NCBI RefSeq assembly: GCF_017355785.1
Contig: NZ_JAFEWE010000003.1
Coordinates: 434,001-498,000, forward strand
Source: Desertivirga arenae
Lineage (GTDB): Bacteria; Bacteroidota; Bacteroidia; Sphingobacteriales; Sphingobacteriaceae
DNA: 64,000 bases
Direction: 5' to 3'
The notes under the pieces were generated by a model, which was given only the letters and a program-made list of their open reading frames with translations, made no database searches and was not told the origin of the DNA. The position numbers were made by a program, and so were the translations under genes. Shown piece after piece: positions 35,485 to 45,079 of this stretch. Within the stretch, counting starts at the first letter, position 1; every line of letters begins with the position of its first letter.

Positions 35485-38400
35485 TTAGAAATTAACATTA
35501 AGACCGAAAACGAAAGACCGCGCACGAGGATAAGCTCCATAATCCATACCCAAGGTAGGATATTGTTGGTTATTGAAACCTTCGTTAGCACTAACTTCAG
35601 GATCTAAGCCGCTGTATCCGGTAATTGTAAGTAAATTATAAACGCTACCATATACGTACAGGCTACCTATTTTAGCCTTAGACACTAAAGACTTTGGAAG
35701 TCTATAACCCAGGGTAAGCGTGTTTAACCGCAGAAAAGAACCATCTTCTATCCCTAAAGTTGAGGTAGGTCCGGTTTCATTATAAGCTAAAGGCAAAGTA
35801 GCATTTGCATTGGCTGCATTTAATTGTTCAGGTGTAGTAAGTCTTACTAACTGTCCGTTTACTACATCATAAATCTTATATGCATTGTTCATAATTGCAA
35901 GTTTATTTTCGTAAACGCCCGATTCTTTACCACCATAAAGGGTAGCAAGCTTAGTAACATTATAAATGTCATTACCATAACTCCAGTTAAAATTTAGACC
36001 TAAATCAAAATTTTTATAACCTAAATCAAAGTTAAAGCCCCCGGTATGTAATGGACTCATTCTACCTATTACATCAACATCTTTGTCATCAATTTTTCCA
36101 CTATTGTCTAAATCTCTGAATTTTGGCAGTCCAGGGTAAGCGTTTTGACCAGCTGGGCGATTCGATGCACTTAATCCGTGAACTATGTTAATTACCGGAG
36201 TTGTCAGATCTGCAATTCCAGACTTCAAAGTATAAAGCCCATTGTTATAGGTGAAATCTTCGGGAGTATAAAAACCTTCATAAGTTAATCCTCGAACCAA
36301 ACCAACAGGCTGTCCCTCTATTAAGATATAATCAGAAGTTGGATATGTTCCCGAACTGTTCCAATTGGTGCCGTACAGACCTGTTACACCAGGAGCAAGT
36401 TTATCTATATTGCTCTTGTTGAAATTAATATTTCCACCGGCAGCCACTCTCCAATCTTTGCTTTTAAAGATAGTTCCGGTAAGAGAAAGTTCAACCCCTT
36501 TGTTACTGGTTTGACCAACGTTTTTTGTGGTTGAAGTAAATCCTGTAATTCCAGGAATAGATATTCCGGTTAATAGGTCTTTAGTCGAGTTCCAATACAA
36601 ATCAACCGTACCAGATAACCGACTCCTAAAAAGTCCAAAATCAGTTCCTAAGTTCCTCGTAACTGTTGTTTCCCATTTAAGATCAGGATTTGCCTGGTTG
36701 CCACCCACTTGGTAAGCAGCTTGACGAACATGATTTATAGCGTACTGGTTTCTTTGGTCTGTAACCGATCCCCAGTTCTGAATAAATAAGCTCGGGTTAA
36801 TTCTATCATTCCCAGCTTCTCCGTAAGATGCTCTAAACTTCAAATTATCCAGCCATTTAATACTTTTCATAAAAGGTTCATCAGATACTCGCCAAGCGAA
36901 AGCTGCCGCAGGGAAAAAGCCCCATTTATTTTTTGGTCCAAAAGTCGAAGAACCATCAGCACGAAAGGTTAAAGTAACTAGGTAACGGTCAAGTAAAGAA
37001 TAATTTGCTCGTCCGAAATAGGATGACATCCTGTTTGGGAAGTCTACATTGGAGGAAAAAATAGCGGATCCATTTGTCTGATCATACTGATTGATCTGAG
37101 CGAAGGCAGTTTCTTTATCAAAGTTAGCGGGAAAGCGAGTAGCTTGTACCGCAAGATTAGTTCCCCCTGAGTTTGCTACCTCCTGACCTGCGAGTACAGT
37201 CAATCTATTTGACTTATTAATATTATACTCATAACTCAGAGTATTGGTCCACCTTATATTCCAACTGTCGGACTTGCGATAATCTGCTGATCCAGCATAA
37301 AGCTTTTTGCCAGTTGCATCCTCCATGTAGTTATTATAAACGGCTCCCGACCAGTACTGTCTCTGGTTCCAGGCTGAATTTACACTAAAGTCAGAATGAT
37401 AAGTCAGTCCTTTAACAATTCCCCAATTCAAGGAAGTAATCGCTACAGCGTTCTGGTTTTTATTGTAAGGCTCATAGTCCCCTATGCGGGCAGCCGGACT
37501 ATAAGCATCCCACATCCAGTTTTTTCCATACTGCTCTATGTTTCCTGTTCTAACTGCATTCACATCTCCCAGAACATGAGAAGTTGCAATTGGACGGAAA
37601 CGATACGATGTAGACAATAACGATCCTCCCCCGCTTGATGTTCCTTCATCTCCGAGAGTAGGAGTACGGGTATAGCGCGTGTTCAAATCAAAAGTTAAAT
37701 TCTCACGGATTTTTTGAGTAAGCTTGAACGCAGCATTGGCACGTTTGTAATAGGAGTTTATTTTCATCCCCTGATCGTCAGTGTAATTAACTGAAAATAA
37801 GATTCTAGTCTTATCAGTTCCTCCCGTTAAGGTAAGGGCATGATTCCAGGAAGTTGACTCATTATACACTTGTTTCTGAATATCGTCTGAAGCAAGGTTT
37901 CTGTAGCTTTCTATTCCTCCAGTATTAGCTCCGGCATTTGCTCCCAAACCGTAGTATTTCTCAAATGGTGTTTGATAGGCAACTCCATTTGCAGCTGTGT
38001 TTGCCCATACATATCTTAAATAATCATAGGGACTTAAAGACTCCAAATACTTGGTAGGCTGGTTGTTCTTTACATAGCCACTGTAGGTGACGGTTGTTTT
38101 TCCGGCCTTCGCTGATTTTGTAGTAACAAGAACTACCCCATTAGCTCCTCTGGCACCATAAATAGCTGTAGAAGAAGCATCTTTTAACACATCTATGCTT
38201 TCAATTTGGTCGCCTGAAATATCTGCTAGATTACCTGGTATTCCGTCCACAAGAATCAAAGGTTGGTTGCTTTGGGAAATAGAGCCTCCTCCGCGAACAC
38301 GAATAGCAATATCAGCACCAGGACGGCCATCTTGAGCTGTAATTTTTACCCCTGGTAACTTTCCTTGCATAGCCTGAGCAGCGTTGGGTACCGGAGTTGA

Positions 38401-38790
38401 TGCAATATCCTGTCCGCTTACAGAAGCAACAGAACCCGTTAAATCACGCCTTTTTACCGTTCCGTATCCAATAATTACTACCTCGTTCAAGGTTTTTCCC
38501 TCCTCTTCGAGAGAGACGTTAATAGAGGTCTGGTTTCCGACAGGAACCTCTTTTGACTTAAAGCCGATGTATTTGAAGACCAGGACCGTGCTGGATGAGG
38601 GAACGGACAACTTGTAATTTCCTTTAACATCGGTAGAAGTTCCTGCTGTTTTACCCTTAATAATGACGCTTACCCCAATAAGAGCTTCGCCAGTTTGATC
38701 TGTAACCTTGCCTGTTACCGTTAGTGCTTGAGCGTGTGCTTGTTGTAAGATTGCAACGAACATACTCAACAGAAATAGAGCTTTTCTCAT
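35485..38790 (-). CDS. SusC/RagA TonB-linked outer-membrane transporter
   Basis: TonB-dependent transporter of 1,101 aa that imports glycan oligomers across the outer membrane, capped by SusD. It has a signal peptide (to AHAQ), a carboxypeptidase-regulatory-like beta domain (about 25-105, GKVTDQTGEALIGVSV), a plug domain (about 115-230, with GSVASVSGQDIASTPVPNA and the SusC motif GARGANGVVLVTTKS) and a large 22-strand barrel ending in VFGLNVNF. No N-terminal secretin (STN) domain is seen, so an anti-sigma partner is not expected. A hairpin lies in its leader and a TGGTTA array further upstream. The substrate is probably a pectin fragment, by context only. Confidence 0.94.
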   Translation of the reverse strand: MRKALFLLSMFVAILQQAHAQALTVTGKVTDQTGEALIGVSVIIKGKTAGTSTDVKGNYKLSVPSSSTVLVFKYIGFKSKEVPVGNQTSINVSLEEEGKTLNEVVIIGYGTVKRRDLTGSVASVSGQDIASTPVPNAAQAMQGKLPGVKITAQDGRPGADIAIRVRGGGSISQSNQPLILVDGIPGNLADISGDQIESIDVLKDASSTAIYGARGANGVVLVTTKSAKAGKTTVTYSGYVKNNQPTKYLESLSPYDYLRYVWANTAANGVAYQTPFEKYYGLGANAGANTGGIESYRNLASDDIQKQVYNESTSWNHALTLTGGTDKTRILFSVNYTDDQGMKINSYYKRANAAFKLTQKIRENLTFDLNTRYTRTPTLGDEGTSSGGGSLLSTSYRFRPIATSHVLGDVNAVRTGNIEQYGKNWMWDAYSPAARIGDYEPYNKNQNAVAITSLNWGIVKGLTYHSDFSVNSAWNQRQYWSGAVYNNYMEDATGKKLYAGSADYRKSDSWNIRWTNTLSYEYNINKSNRLTVLAGQEVANSGGTNLAVQATRFPANFDKETAFAQINQYDQTNGSAIFSSNVDFPNRMSSYFGRANYSLLDRYLVTLTFRADGSSTFGPKNKWGFFPAAAFAWRVSDEPFMKSIKWLDNLKFRASYGEAGNDRINPSLFIQNWGSVTDQRNQYAINHVRQAAYQVGGNQANPDLKWETTVTRNLGTDFGLFRSRLSGTVDLYWNSTKDLLTGISIPGITGFTSTTKNVGQTSNKGVELSLTGTIFKSKDWRVAAGGNINFNKSNIDKLAPGVTGLYGTNWNSSGTYPTSDYILIEGQPVGLVRGLTYEGFYTPEDFTYNNGLYTLKSGIADLTTPVINIVHGLSASNRPAGQNAYPGLPKFRDLDNSGKIDDKDVDVIGRMSPLHTGGFNFDLGYKNFDLGLNFNWSYGNDIYNVTKLATLYGGKESGVYENKLAIMNNAYKIYDVVNGQLVRLTTPEQLNAANANATLPLAYNETGPTSTLGIEDGSFLRLNTLTLGYRLPKSLVSKAKIGSLYVYGSVYNLLTITGYSGLDPEVSANEGFNNQQYPTLGMDYGAYPRARSFVFGLNVNF

Positions 38791-39535
38791 TTTAAATTAA
38801 TTCATATTGGTTATTGAAAATTTCAAGGCTTATGGGATAACCTTGATGGTTTAATTACATGGCTTCACACTAAAACTTGTACTATTTTCTCATATGATTT
38901 CTTAAGCTTAAATTAATGGTTACAAACTGCCAACGTTGGCTTGATTTAAAAAATGGTTTCTTTCCTTCTATTTTGGCGACTCGACCAAATTAGAAAACTG
39001 GAGATGCTAAATCCTCATAATGCAAATGCTGAACTTGGTTAAATTCTTGATTACACAGTAAAGTTGTTAAACTTATTCAAATGAAAAATTGGTTAAAGAA
39101 ATCGTACTGGTTATAATGCTAATATAGAAAGAAAAACTAATGTTCAAAGCTTTTAAGAAGAATTTAGTTTCAACAATGTTACAAATTCATTCCGTTCTGC
39201 TACTTATATTTCGTCTGTCAATTGAATTCATTTTTTCCTGTTCTATTGTGCTTTAACCAGTTTAAACGTATTTTGTTGATGTTAATACTTTCCGGGTCTC
39301 CCTTCCCATGCAGCTGCGTAATGTCAGCATCGTTGGCTGTGGAGACAAATGGAATTAATCAAAGTGATACTATCTGGTGCAAACATTTTTGAACGCCAAT
39401 GTATGCCACCTGCTCCGTCTGCAATTATGAAAGGAATTGAGCAGTTTTTTGATCTTAAAAAGGTGCCAAATACGCTACAGGAACATGACAAAAAAGACTT
39501 GTCCGAAAAAATCAATAATAACCGTTCTATATTTT
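38791..39535. promoter_or_regulatory. 745-bp AT-rich control region between susC and pectate lyase
   Basis: A divergent intergenic region longer than any other in the window. It contains six copies of TGGTTA (five plus-strand, one minus-strand), a hairpin near the susC start, and AT-rich DNA otherwise. No clear TAnnTTTG box was found for susC, so its promoter may need an activator. A weak TATTTTG lies at 39269-39275 before the lyase. Short ORFs here look like noise. Confidence 0.5.
38823..38846 (-). promoter_or_regulatory. Hairpin in the susC 5' leader
   Basis: TCAAGG / CCTTGA with an inner TTAT / ATAA pair around GGG lies 33 nt before the susC ATG. As RNA it would form a stable stem-loop; as DNA it is a possible dyad operator. 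Confidence 0.45.
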
Positions 39536-40696
39536 ATGTTAATAAAAAATTATACATATGCTCTGCTCGCCCTAGCGCTGGCTTTTGCCCCTAAGACAAA
39601 TGCCCAGGATTTAACTAGGATTGACCCTGCTCCTTTTGCAGATAATTCTAATCACTGGTACGGTATAGCTGACAAAGGCAATGTTATCAATCCACGACCA
39701 GGCCGGCCAAAATATCAACCAACAGAGGTGAAAAGCATTGCAGATAATATAATTCTGTTTCAAAAAACAAATGGAGGCTGGCCTAAGAATTATGATATCT
39801 TTGCAATACTAAGCTCTGATCAGAAAGATAGCGTTCTTGCGGCTAAAAACACCTTGAATACAACCTTCGATAATGGCAGTACTTATACTCAGATTGCTGC
39901 ACTTGCTATTGCATACGTTAATTCTAAAGAAGAAAAATATAAGGTTGCGGCGGAAAATGGTTTGAATTTTATTATCGGATCACAATACCCTAATGGTGGC
40001 TGGCCCCAATATTTTCCACTCGAAGAAAATTATAGCAGGCATATTACGTATAACGATGGTGCCTTCTGCGGGATAATGACCCTGTTGAAGGATATCAAAG
40101 ACGATAAAAAGCAATATTATTTCATCAATAACAAGCTTCGTGAAAAAATCTTCAGATCCTATGAAAAAGGCTTGGGATGCATAGTGAAGACCCAAATTAA
40201 GGACAATGGCAAATTAACGGCCTGGTGCCAGCAACACGATGAGCGGACACTGGCTCCAGCCTGGGCAAGAAAGTTCGAACCACCAAGCATTTGCAACAAG
40301 GAAAGCGCTGACCTGGTTCTGTTTCTCATGAGTATCGATAATCCGGATAAGCAAGTAGAGAATGCAATAGTAAACGCGGTTGATTGGTTTAGGCAATCAC
40401 AAATCTCGAATACAGTAGTCAAAACGGTAAAAGCTGAAGAAATGGTAACTAATTTCCGGGTTTCTCATACCGACCGGGTTGTTGCTACAGATAGTAATGC
40501 TGCTCCTATCTGGACCCGGTATTACGAACTTAGAACGCATAGGCCTTTATTCTGTAACCGTGATAGTAAAGTAGTTTATTCACTTGCAGAGGTTGATCGG
40601 GAAAGACGGGACGGCTATGCCTGGTACACCTACTCACCCCAGGAAGTGCTTAACAAATATCCGGAGTGGCAAAGAAAGCATAAACACTACCAGTAA
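39536..40696 (+). CDS. Pectate lyase, PL10 family
   Basis: Secreted polysaccharide lyase of 386 aa that cleaves homogalacturonan by beta-elimination, leaving 4,5-unsaturated oligogalacturonides for the GH105 enzymes. A signal peptide (MLIKNYTYALLALALAFAPKTNA, before Gln) precedes the (alpha/alpha)-toroid typical of PL10. Recognised blocks are FQKTNGGWPKN, QYPNGGWPQYFP, YNDGAFCGIMTLL and CQQHDERTLAPAWARKFEPPSI, in which the conserved Arg and Asp residues lie. The ATG at 39536 is preferred; an in-frame start at 39437 would add 33 residues ahead of the signal peptide. Divergent from susC. Confidence 0.9.
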   Translation: MLIKNYTYALLALALAFAPKTNAQDLTRIDPAPFADNSNHWYGIADKGNVINPRPGRPKYQPTEVKSIADNIILFQKTNGGWPKNYDIFAILSSDQKDSVLAAKNTLNTTFDNGSTYTQIAALAIAYVNSKEEKYKVAAENGLNFIIGSQYPNGGWPQYFPLEENYSRHITYNDGAFCGIMTLLKDIKDDKKQYYFINNKLREKIFRSYEKGLGCIVKTQIKDNGKLTAWCQQHDERTLAPAWARKFEPPSICNKESADLVLFLMSIDNPDKQVENAIVNAVDWFRQSQISNTVVKTVKAEEMVTNFRVSHTDRVVATDSNAAPIWTRYYELRTHRPLFCNRDSKVVYSLAEVDRERRDGYAWYTYSPQEVLNKYPEWQRKHKHYQ

Positions 40697-40709
40697 GTTG
40701 GTAAATAAA

Positions 40710-40740
40710 AAACGAGGCCTGTTTTTGCAGAGCCTCGTTT
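40710..40740. terminator. Bidirectional terminator between PL10 and GH20 genes
   Basis: A 9-bp perfect stem (AAACGAGGC / GCCTCGTTT) with a 13-nt loop, 13 nt after the lyase stop and 22 nt from the GH20 stop. Confidence 0.7.
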
Positions 40741-40762
40741 AGGTAAAACCACAAAAAATTCT

Positions 40763-42682
40763 CTATCTCTTTCTAATTCTTGCCTTGAGATCAGCAACAG
40801 AAGCAGTGATCATACGGCCAACTTGCTTTTTATCCCGATACGTTACTATCTTTAAATTGGCAGCGTCTTTAGGAATTGAAATAGGCGCTTTATACCTGGG
40901 ATAAAATGTATCGGGGAAAGAGTTGTCGAATGAATAGTAAATGTCAAGCCCTGGGATTTCCGTAGTTAATTCTACTGTTATGCTATTATTAGCACCGCCA
41001 GAAACACTAATAATAGGATCGTACATACTGGGTGCATATTTAATTTCAGCTACCTCGAAACGTTTAAATTGCTCCTCAACCTTAGTGTAAAAATTTGTCC
41101 AGTTCTTTTTGTTCAAAGGAGTCCAGACAGATTCTGCAATAGCCAAAGCTCTTGGCCAAAGCATGTACTCTGCGTGACGGGTATTGTAGATCTGTTCAGT
41201 CCACAAGTTTGCCTGCCCCCCTTTTATAAAACGGGGATCAGAAATATCGGCGGCCGGATCAAACTGATAAGCTTTATTCAATCTTAATGAGGCATACACC
41301 CTGGGTTCAATGGAAACATCGCCCTGCATATAATCAAGATAAGCGTAAGTACTAGGACTCATTACCACTTCATGACCTGCATTTGCAGCTTTGATACCTC
41401 CCTCTACTCCACGCCAGCTCATTACCGCTGTTGATTTTGAAGGTCCGCCGTCAAGTATTTCGTCCCAGCCTATAAATTTCTTTCCTTTTGATTGAACAAT
41501 TGCCTCTACCCGTTTAGTGAAATACCCTTGCACTTCCTGCATCGTTTTGAGCCCCTGCTGTTGCATCAGCTGTTTAATTTCAGGAGTTTTCTCCCAGAAA
41601 TTATGCGGAGCCTCATCTCCTCCCATGTGAATATATTCAAAGGGAAAGAGGGCTGCCACTTCGCTTATAACCTTATCCAGGAACTCATAAACCTTTTCAT
41701 TCGCCGGACATAAAGTATTGTCAACAAGAGCTATTGGTGGAGCACCACGCGACCAGTCCATAATAGCCTCACCTGATCGTACTGAATATTTCTCAACTCC
41801 GGGAGTACAGGAAAGCTCTGGATAGGAAACGACAGTAGCAAGGCTATGGCCAGGTACATCGATCTCCGGCATAATGTTAACATACCGCTCGGCAGCGTAC
41901 TGTATTAATTCTCTGATATCTTCCTGCGTATAAAAACCGCCGTAATCTTTGGGCTCATTGGCAGTGGGTGCAGAAAAAGTACCAAAGTAACCTACTTTAT
42001 TTACACGCCAGGCTCCTACTTCAGTTAGTTTTGGGAAGCTCTTTATCTGGATCCTCCAGCCCTCATCATCCGTAAGGTGCAGGTGAAGTAGGTTATACTT
42101 GAACTTCACCATATTGTCGATATACCGCTTCACCTCCTCTTTAGTAAAGAAATGCCTTGACACATCGAACATCAATCCTCTCCAGCCAAATCTTGGATAG
42201 TCAGTTACAGAAACACAAGGGATCTGCCATCTGATATTCCTGACTAACTTGTCCCCCTCTATCTCCTTTGGAAATAGTTGTAGCAGGGATTGGACCCCGT
42301 AGAATAGGCCAGCCGGACGATTAGCTCTGATAGAAATATTTCTGGGTGTTACTACTAACTGATAGCCTTCATTCTTTAAAAGTGTATCCTGAATGGTATT
42401 AAGTATTAGTCGCAGTGTGGCTTGTTCTTCCCGGTTGGTCGTAGTGATCCGGCTACCGGCTACCTCGCCTATCTTCTTCCTTAGCAAGATAATAGTTTGA
42501 TTTACTTCTGTAGAAGCTGGAGCCTTAAGGACTACTTCTTCAGGTAATACAAAAGATCCTTCATTCCGGACTAATTGTACTGGTTCTGGTATAATCGAAA
42601 TCCTTGATAAGTCTTGCGCGCAAACACTATACGTTGCAAAAATAAAGAGATTTAAAAAGGTGGTTAGTGATCTATAATTCAT
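40763..42682 (-). CDS. GH20 beta-N-acetylhexosaminidase
   Basis: Exported exo-hydrolase that removes terminal beta-GlcNAc or GalNAc from glycans; 639 aa with a signal peptide (to VCAQ, residues 20-23). An N-terminal GH20b domain (about 27-155) precedes the catalytic TIM barrel. The acid and the polarising residue form the Asp356-Glu357 pair in HMGGDEAPHNFW, the hallmark of substrate-assisted catalysis, and HLHLTDDEGWR marks the first barrel strands. The C-terminal 80 residues form a chitobiase-type beta domain (SFPDTFYPRYKAPI). Pectin has no hexosamines, so it may instead serve glycoprotein or chitin turnover. Convergent with PL10. Confidence 0.93.
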   Translation of the reverse strand: MNYRSLTTFLNLFIFATYSVCAQDLSRISIIPEPVQLVRNEGSFVLPEEVVLKAPASTEVNQTIILLRKKIGEVAGSRITTTNREEQATLRLILNTIQDTLLKNEGYQLVVTPRNISIRANRPAGLFYGVQSLLQLFPKEIEGDKLVRNIRWQIPCVSVTDYPRFGWRGLMFDVSRHFFTKEEVKRYIDNMVKFKYNLLHLHLTDDEGWRIQIKSFPKLTEVGAWRVNKVGYFGTFSAPTANEPKDYGGFYTQEDIRELIQYAAERYVNIMPEIDVPGHSLATVVSYPELSCTPGVEKYSVRSGEAIMDWSRGAPPIALVDNTLCPANEKVYEFLDKVISEVAALFPFEYIHMGGDEAPHNFWEKTPEIKQLMQQQGLKTMQEVQGYFTKRVEAIVQSKGKKFIGWDEILDGGPSKSTAVMSWRGVEGGIKAANAGHEVVMSPSTYAYLDYMQGDVSIEPRVYASLRLNKAYQFDPAADISDPRFIKGGQANLWTEQIYNTRHAEYMLWPRALAIAESVWTPLNKKNWTNFYTKVEEQFKRFEVAEIKYAPSMYDPIISVSGGANNSITVELTTEIPGLDIYYSFDNSFPDTFYPRYKAPISIPKDAANLKIVTYRDKKQVGRMITASVADLKARIRKR

Positions 42683-42706
42683 TCAGAGTACAATTTATAA
42701 AACAAT

Positions 42707-42730
42707 AACTCCTGCCCTTCGGTAGGAGTT
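42707..42730 (-). terminator. Hairpin after the outer-membrane barrel gene
   Basis: A 10-bp stem (AACTCCTGCC / GGTAGGAGTT, one G-T pair) with loop CTTC, about 78 nt after the stop of the gene at 42808. The following T tract on the minus strand is weak. Confidence 0.55.
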
Positions 42731-42807
42731 GGAATAATATCAGAACCTGAAATTAAACAAATCCCGAAAAACTCTTGCATTTGATGCTTTAAAAGACGCA
42801 GGCTTAA

Positions 42808-43476
42808 TTACTGAAAGTAACGATGTTCAGAACCAAATCTATATTTAAGACTAACACTAATTGTACTATACATATCTTTTGCGGACCCCTTGATGGCATA
42901 TCCATCCATATTATCACCGAGGCCGAAGGCATACTGATAACGTAGCCCTGCAACAATCCGGGAATTGAAACTGGAGTTATCCAGCCCTACGCTTACTGGA
43001 ATTATTAGATCACGGTCAGTGTCCCAACCGCGATACATATCATTATCTTTTTGTCTGTAGATGTCACGCTGAGTACTTTTAATCATTCCCATTCCTGCAC
43101 CTGCATAAAGGCCTTCAAATAGTTGGGAAAGCTTAGTTTTATAGGCGTATGGACCGCGGAATTTATCAGTTAACCGCCCCATATATAGTTTCAGGTTCCC
43201 AGTAACAGACCGGAAGTCTGAGCGGAAATAGCGGTTCGTTTCCAAGCCATATCCTGCCATGTTACCCACCTGAAGCTCTCCATTACCTACAATATAAGGT
43301 GTGAAAAAATATTCCAGGTTTCCCATATAAACTTCTTTTCCCTCCCGGCCTCTTAAATCACCATGATTATAGGCTAGCCCTGTTCCTACGCCTACGGTAA
43401 ATTTTCGATATAGCTTTTGTGCATTCGTTAATAGCGGTATAACCAATACTAAGAGTAAGGTAAATATTTTATTCAT
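42808..43476 (-). CDS. Outer-membrane beta-barrel protein of unknown function
   Basis: A 222-aa protein with a signal peptide (to TNAQ, residue 20). The mature part is a run of alternating amphipathic strands rich in Gly, Tyr and Phe (KFTVGVGTGLAYNHGDL, SRIVAGLRYQYAFGLGD) with a C-terminal strand ending SLKYRFG. This is typical of small eight- to ten-stranded Bacteroidota barrels. No plug or ligand motif. It lies between the GH20 gene and an MFS pump, all on the minus strand, each with its own terminator hairpin. Its function cannot be read from sequence. Confidence 0.78.
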   Translation of the reverse strand: MNKIFTLLLVLVIPLLTNAQKLYRKFTVGVGTGLAYNHGDLRGREGKEVYMGNLEYFFTPYIVGNGELQVGNMAGYGLETNRYFRSDFRSVTGNLKLYMGRLTDKFRGPYAYKTKLSQLFEGLYAGAGMGMIKSTQRDIYRQKDNDMYRGWDTDRDLIIPVSVGLDNSSFNSRIVAGLRYQYAFGLGDNMDGYAIKGSAKDMYSTISVSLKYRFGSEHRYFQ

Positions 43477-43651
43477 AGGTTTTGTATGTTTTGTTATACG
43501 TGTGTGGTGTACTCGATAAGGGGAAAAAAATGTGCCAAACTGTATAAAATACCTGGCATTAAACTTAAGACCCTAGTTTGCAGTGAGAAAAAAGAAAAAG
43601 CAAAAAAAGGTCTTGCAAAACGCATTATTGCATAAATAAATACTGTTCTAA

Positions 43652-43678
43652 AAGCGGTACGTTTTGGTTGTACCGCTT
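43652..43678 (-). terminator. Terminator of the AraJ-like MFS gene
   Basis: A perfect 9-bp stem (AAGCGGTAC / GTACCGCTT) with a 9-nt loop abuts the stop codon and runs into TTTTAGAAC on the minus strand. The stem therefore overlaps the end of the gene. Confidence 0.65.
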
Positions 43679-44877
43679 CAATGAATGTATACAGCACCGC
43701 TTAATTCTTTCTTTTCCTGGGGATCAACCGCAGTTTTTCTTCGTTTAAGAATTAGTATCCACGCAAACCCTGCTCCTCCCAGGGCCATCAGGACACCGAC
43801 CATTGAGGGAGATGTATACCCTAATCCTGCAGCTACCGGAAGGCCACCTAAATAGGCTCCTAAGGCATTTCCAAGATTAAAAGCAGCTTGGGTTATTGAA
43901 GCTCCTAGCATTTCTGCTCCCTTTGAACTATCTATCATTAACAACTGAATAGGGGCGGCTAAAGCAAGGGAGCAACTTCCGGCAATAAAGGTTAATATTA
44001 TTGAGGCCACCTGATTTTCTGAGAAGAAGTAGATGAGCCCCAGGGTGACTGCCATTGCGAAAAGAAGTACAATTGTTGCAGAAGCCGGTTTAAGGGAATC
44101 AGCCAGCTTTCCACCAATTAAATTACCCACTACCATACCAAACCCTGCCACTATAAGAATGTAGGGTACAGTAGAGGAATCAAACTTTGCAACATCTGTC
44201 ATTAATGGAGCAATGTAGCTTATCCAGCAAAATAACCCACCGGTTCCTATTGCTGTGATCAAAAAGATCAACCAGGGATCCAATTGTTTAAAAACTTTCA
44301 GTTCAGATCCAATACTACTTCCCTTACGGGCGGGCAAAGATGGAAGCATAAAATAAATAGCGGAAAGTGTTATAAGACCTATAATCCCAATGCAGCCAAA
44401 AGTATAGCGCCAGGAGAATTCATGACCTATATAGGTACCCAGGGGGACAGTGATCAAGTTTGCTATTGTTAGTCCGCTGAACATTATTGCAATAGCCCGT
44501 GCCTGCTTCCCCTTGTCGGCCAGCTGACTTGCCACTACTGACCCTACTCCAAAAAAGGCACCATGCGGCAAGCCAGACAATAGTCGTGCAAAGAAGAGAA
44601 CAGTATTGTTAGGCGCGAATGCCGATAAGGTGTTAAAAACAGTAAATAAGACCATCAATCCGAATAAGATTCGTTTTGGTGTAATCTTACTGCTGAGGGC
44701 CACTAGAGTTGGAGCTCCTATAACGACCCCTAAAGCATAAGCAGAAATCATATGGCCCGCTTCAGGAATACTAATATTAAATTCTTTTGCTACGTCGGGT
44801 AAAATTCCCATCATTACAAACTCGGTCGAACCTATTCCTAGTCCACCAAGAGCGAGGGGCAATAACTTCTTTCTCAC
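43678..44877 (-). CDS. MFS efflux transporter, AraJ/YdhP-type (DHA1)
   Basis: Inner-membrane pump of 399 aa with 12 predicted helices. The family N-terminus LPLALGGLGIGSTEFVMMGILPDVAKEFN and the motif after TM2 identify the sugar-efflux/AraJ-like DHA1 group, which exports drugs, purine ribosides or sugars. The frame begins with a GTG at 44877; no ATG lies near, and the resulting N-terminus agrees with the family, so GTG is accepted. It lies inside the pectin region and could export excess sugar, but the substrate is unproven. A hairpin overlaps its stop. Confidence 0.86.
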   Translation of the reverse strand: MRKKLLPLALGGLGIGSTEFVMMGILPDVAKEFNISIPEAGHMISAYALGVVIGAPTLVALSSKITPKRILFGLMVLFTVFNTLSAFAPNNTVLFFARLLSGLPHGAFFGVGSVVASQLADKGKQARAIAIMFSGLTIANLITVPLGTYIGHEFSWRYTFGCIGIIGLITLSAIYFMLPSLPARKGSSIGSELKVFKQLDPWLIFLITAIGTGGLFCWISYIAPLMTDVAKFDSSTVPYILIVAGFGMVVGNLIGGKLADSLKPASATIVLLFAMAVTLGLIYFFSENQVASIILTFIAGSCSLALAAPIQLLMIDSSKGAEMLGASITQAAFNLGNALGAYLGGLPVAAGLGYTSPSMVGVLMALGGAGFAWILILKRRKTAVDPQEKKELSGAVYIH

Positions 44878-45079
44878 TTATTGTACTTATTACACTAACC
44901 AGCGACAAAAATAGATCTTTAAACCCACGAAAGGTAATAGTGAATTTAATTATGACACTGACCGTATAAACAAAAAGGAATTTCGAAAGAACATCAAACC
45001 ATAGCAGCGTATGACTTTAGAGCGAGGATAGCTGGAATAAAAGGGAGCGAATTCAGGATGCAGGTATCTGTAAAAATTG

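Noticed and set aside
35475-35591. Extended SusD start giving a 717-residue protein
   Set aside because: The added 39 residues overlap the susC 3' end and precede an obvious lipoprotein signal peptide starting at 35474.
39349-39594. Short plus-strand frame before the pectate lyase
   Set aside because: It overlaps the lyase signal peptide in another frame and resembles no protein family.
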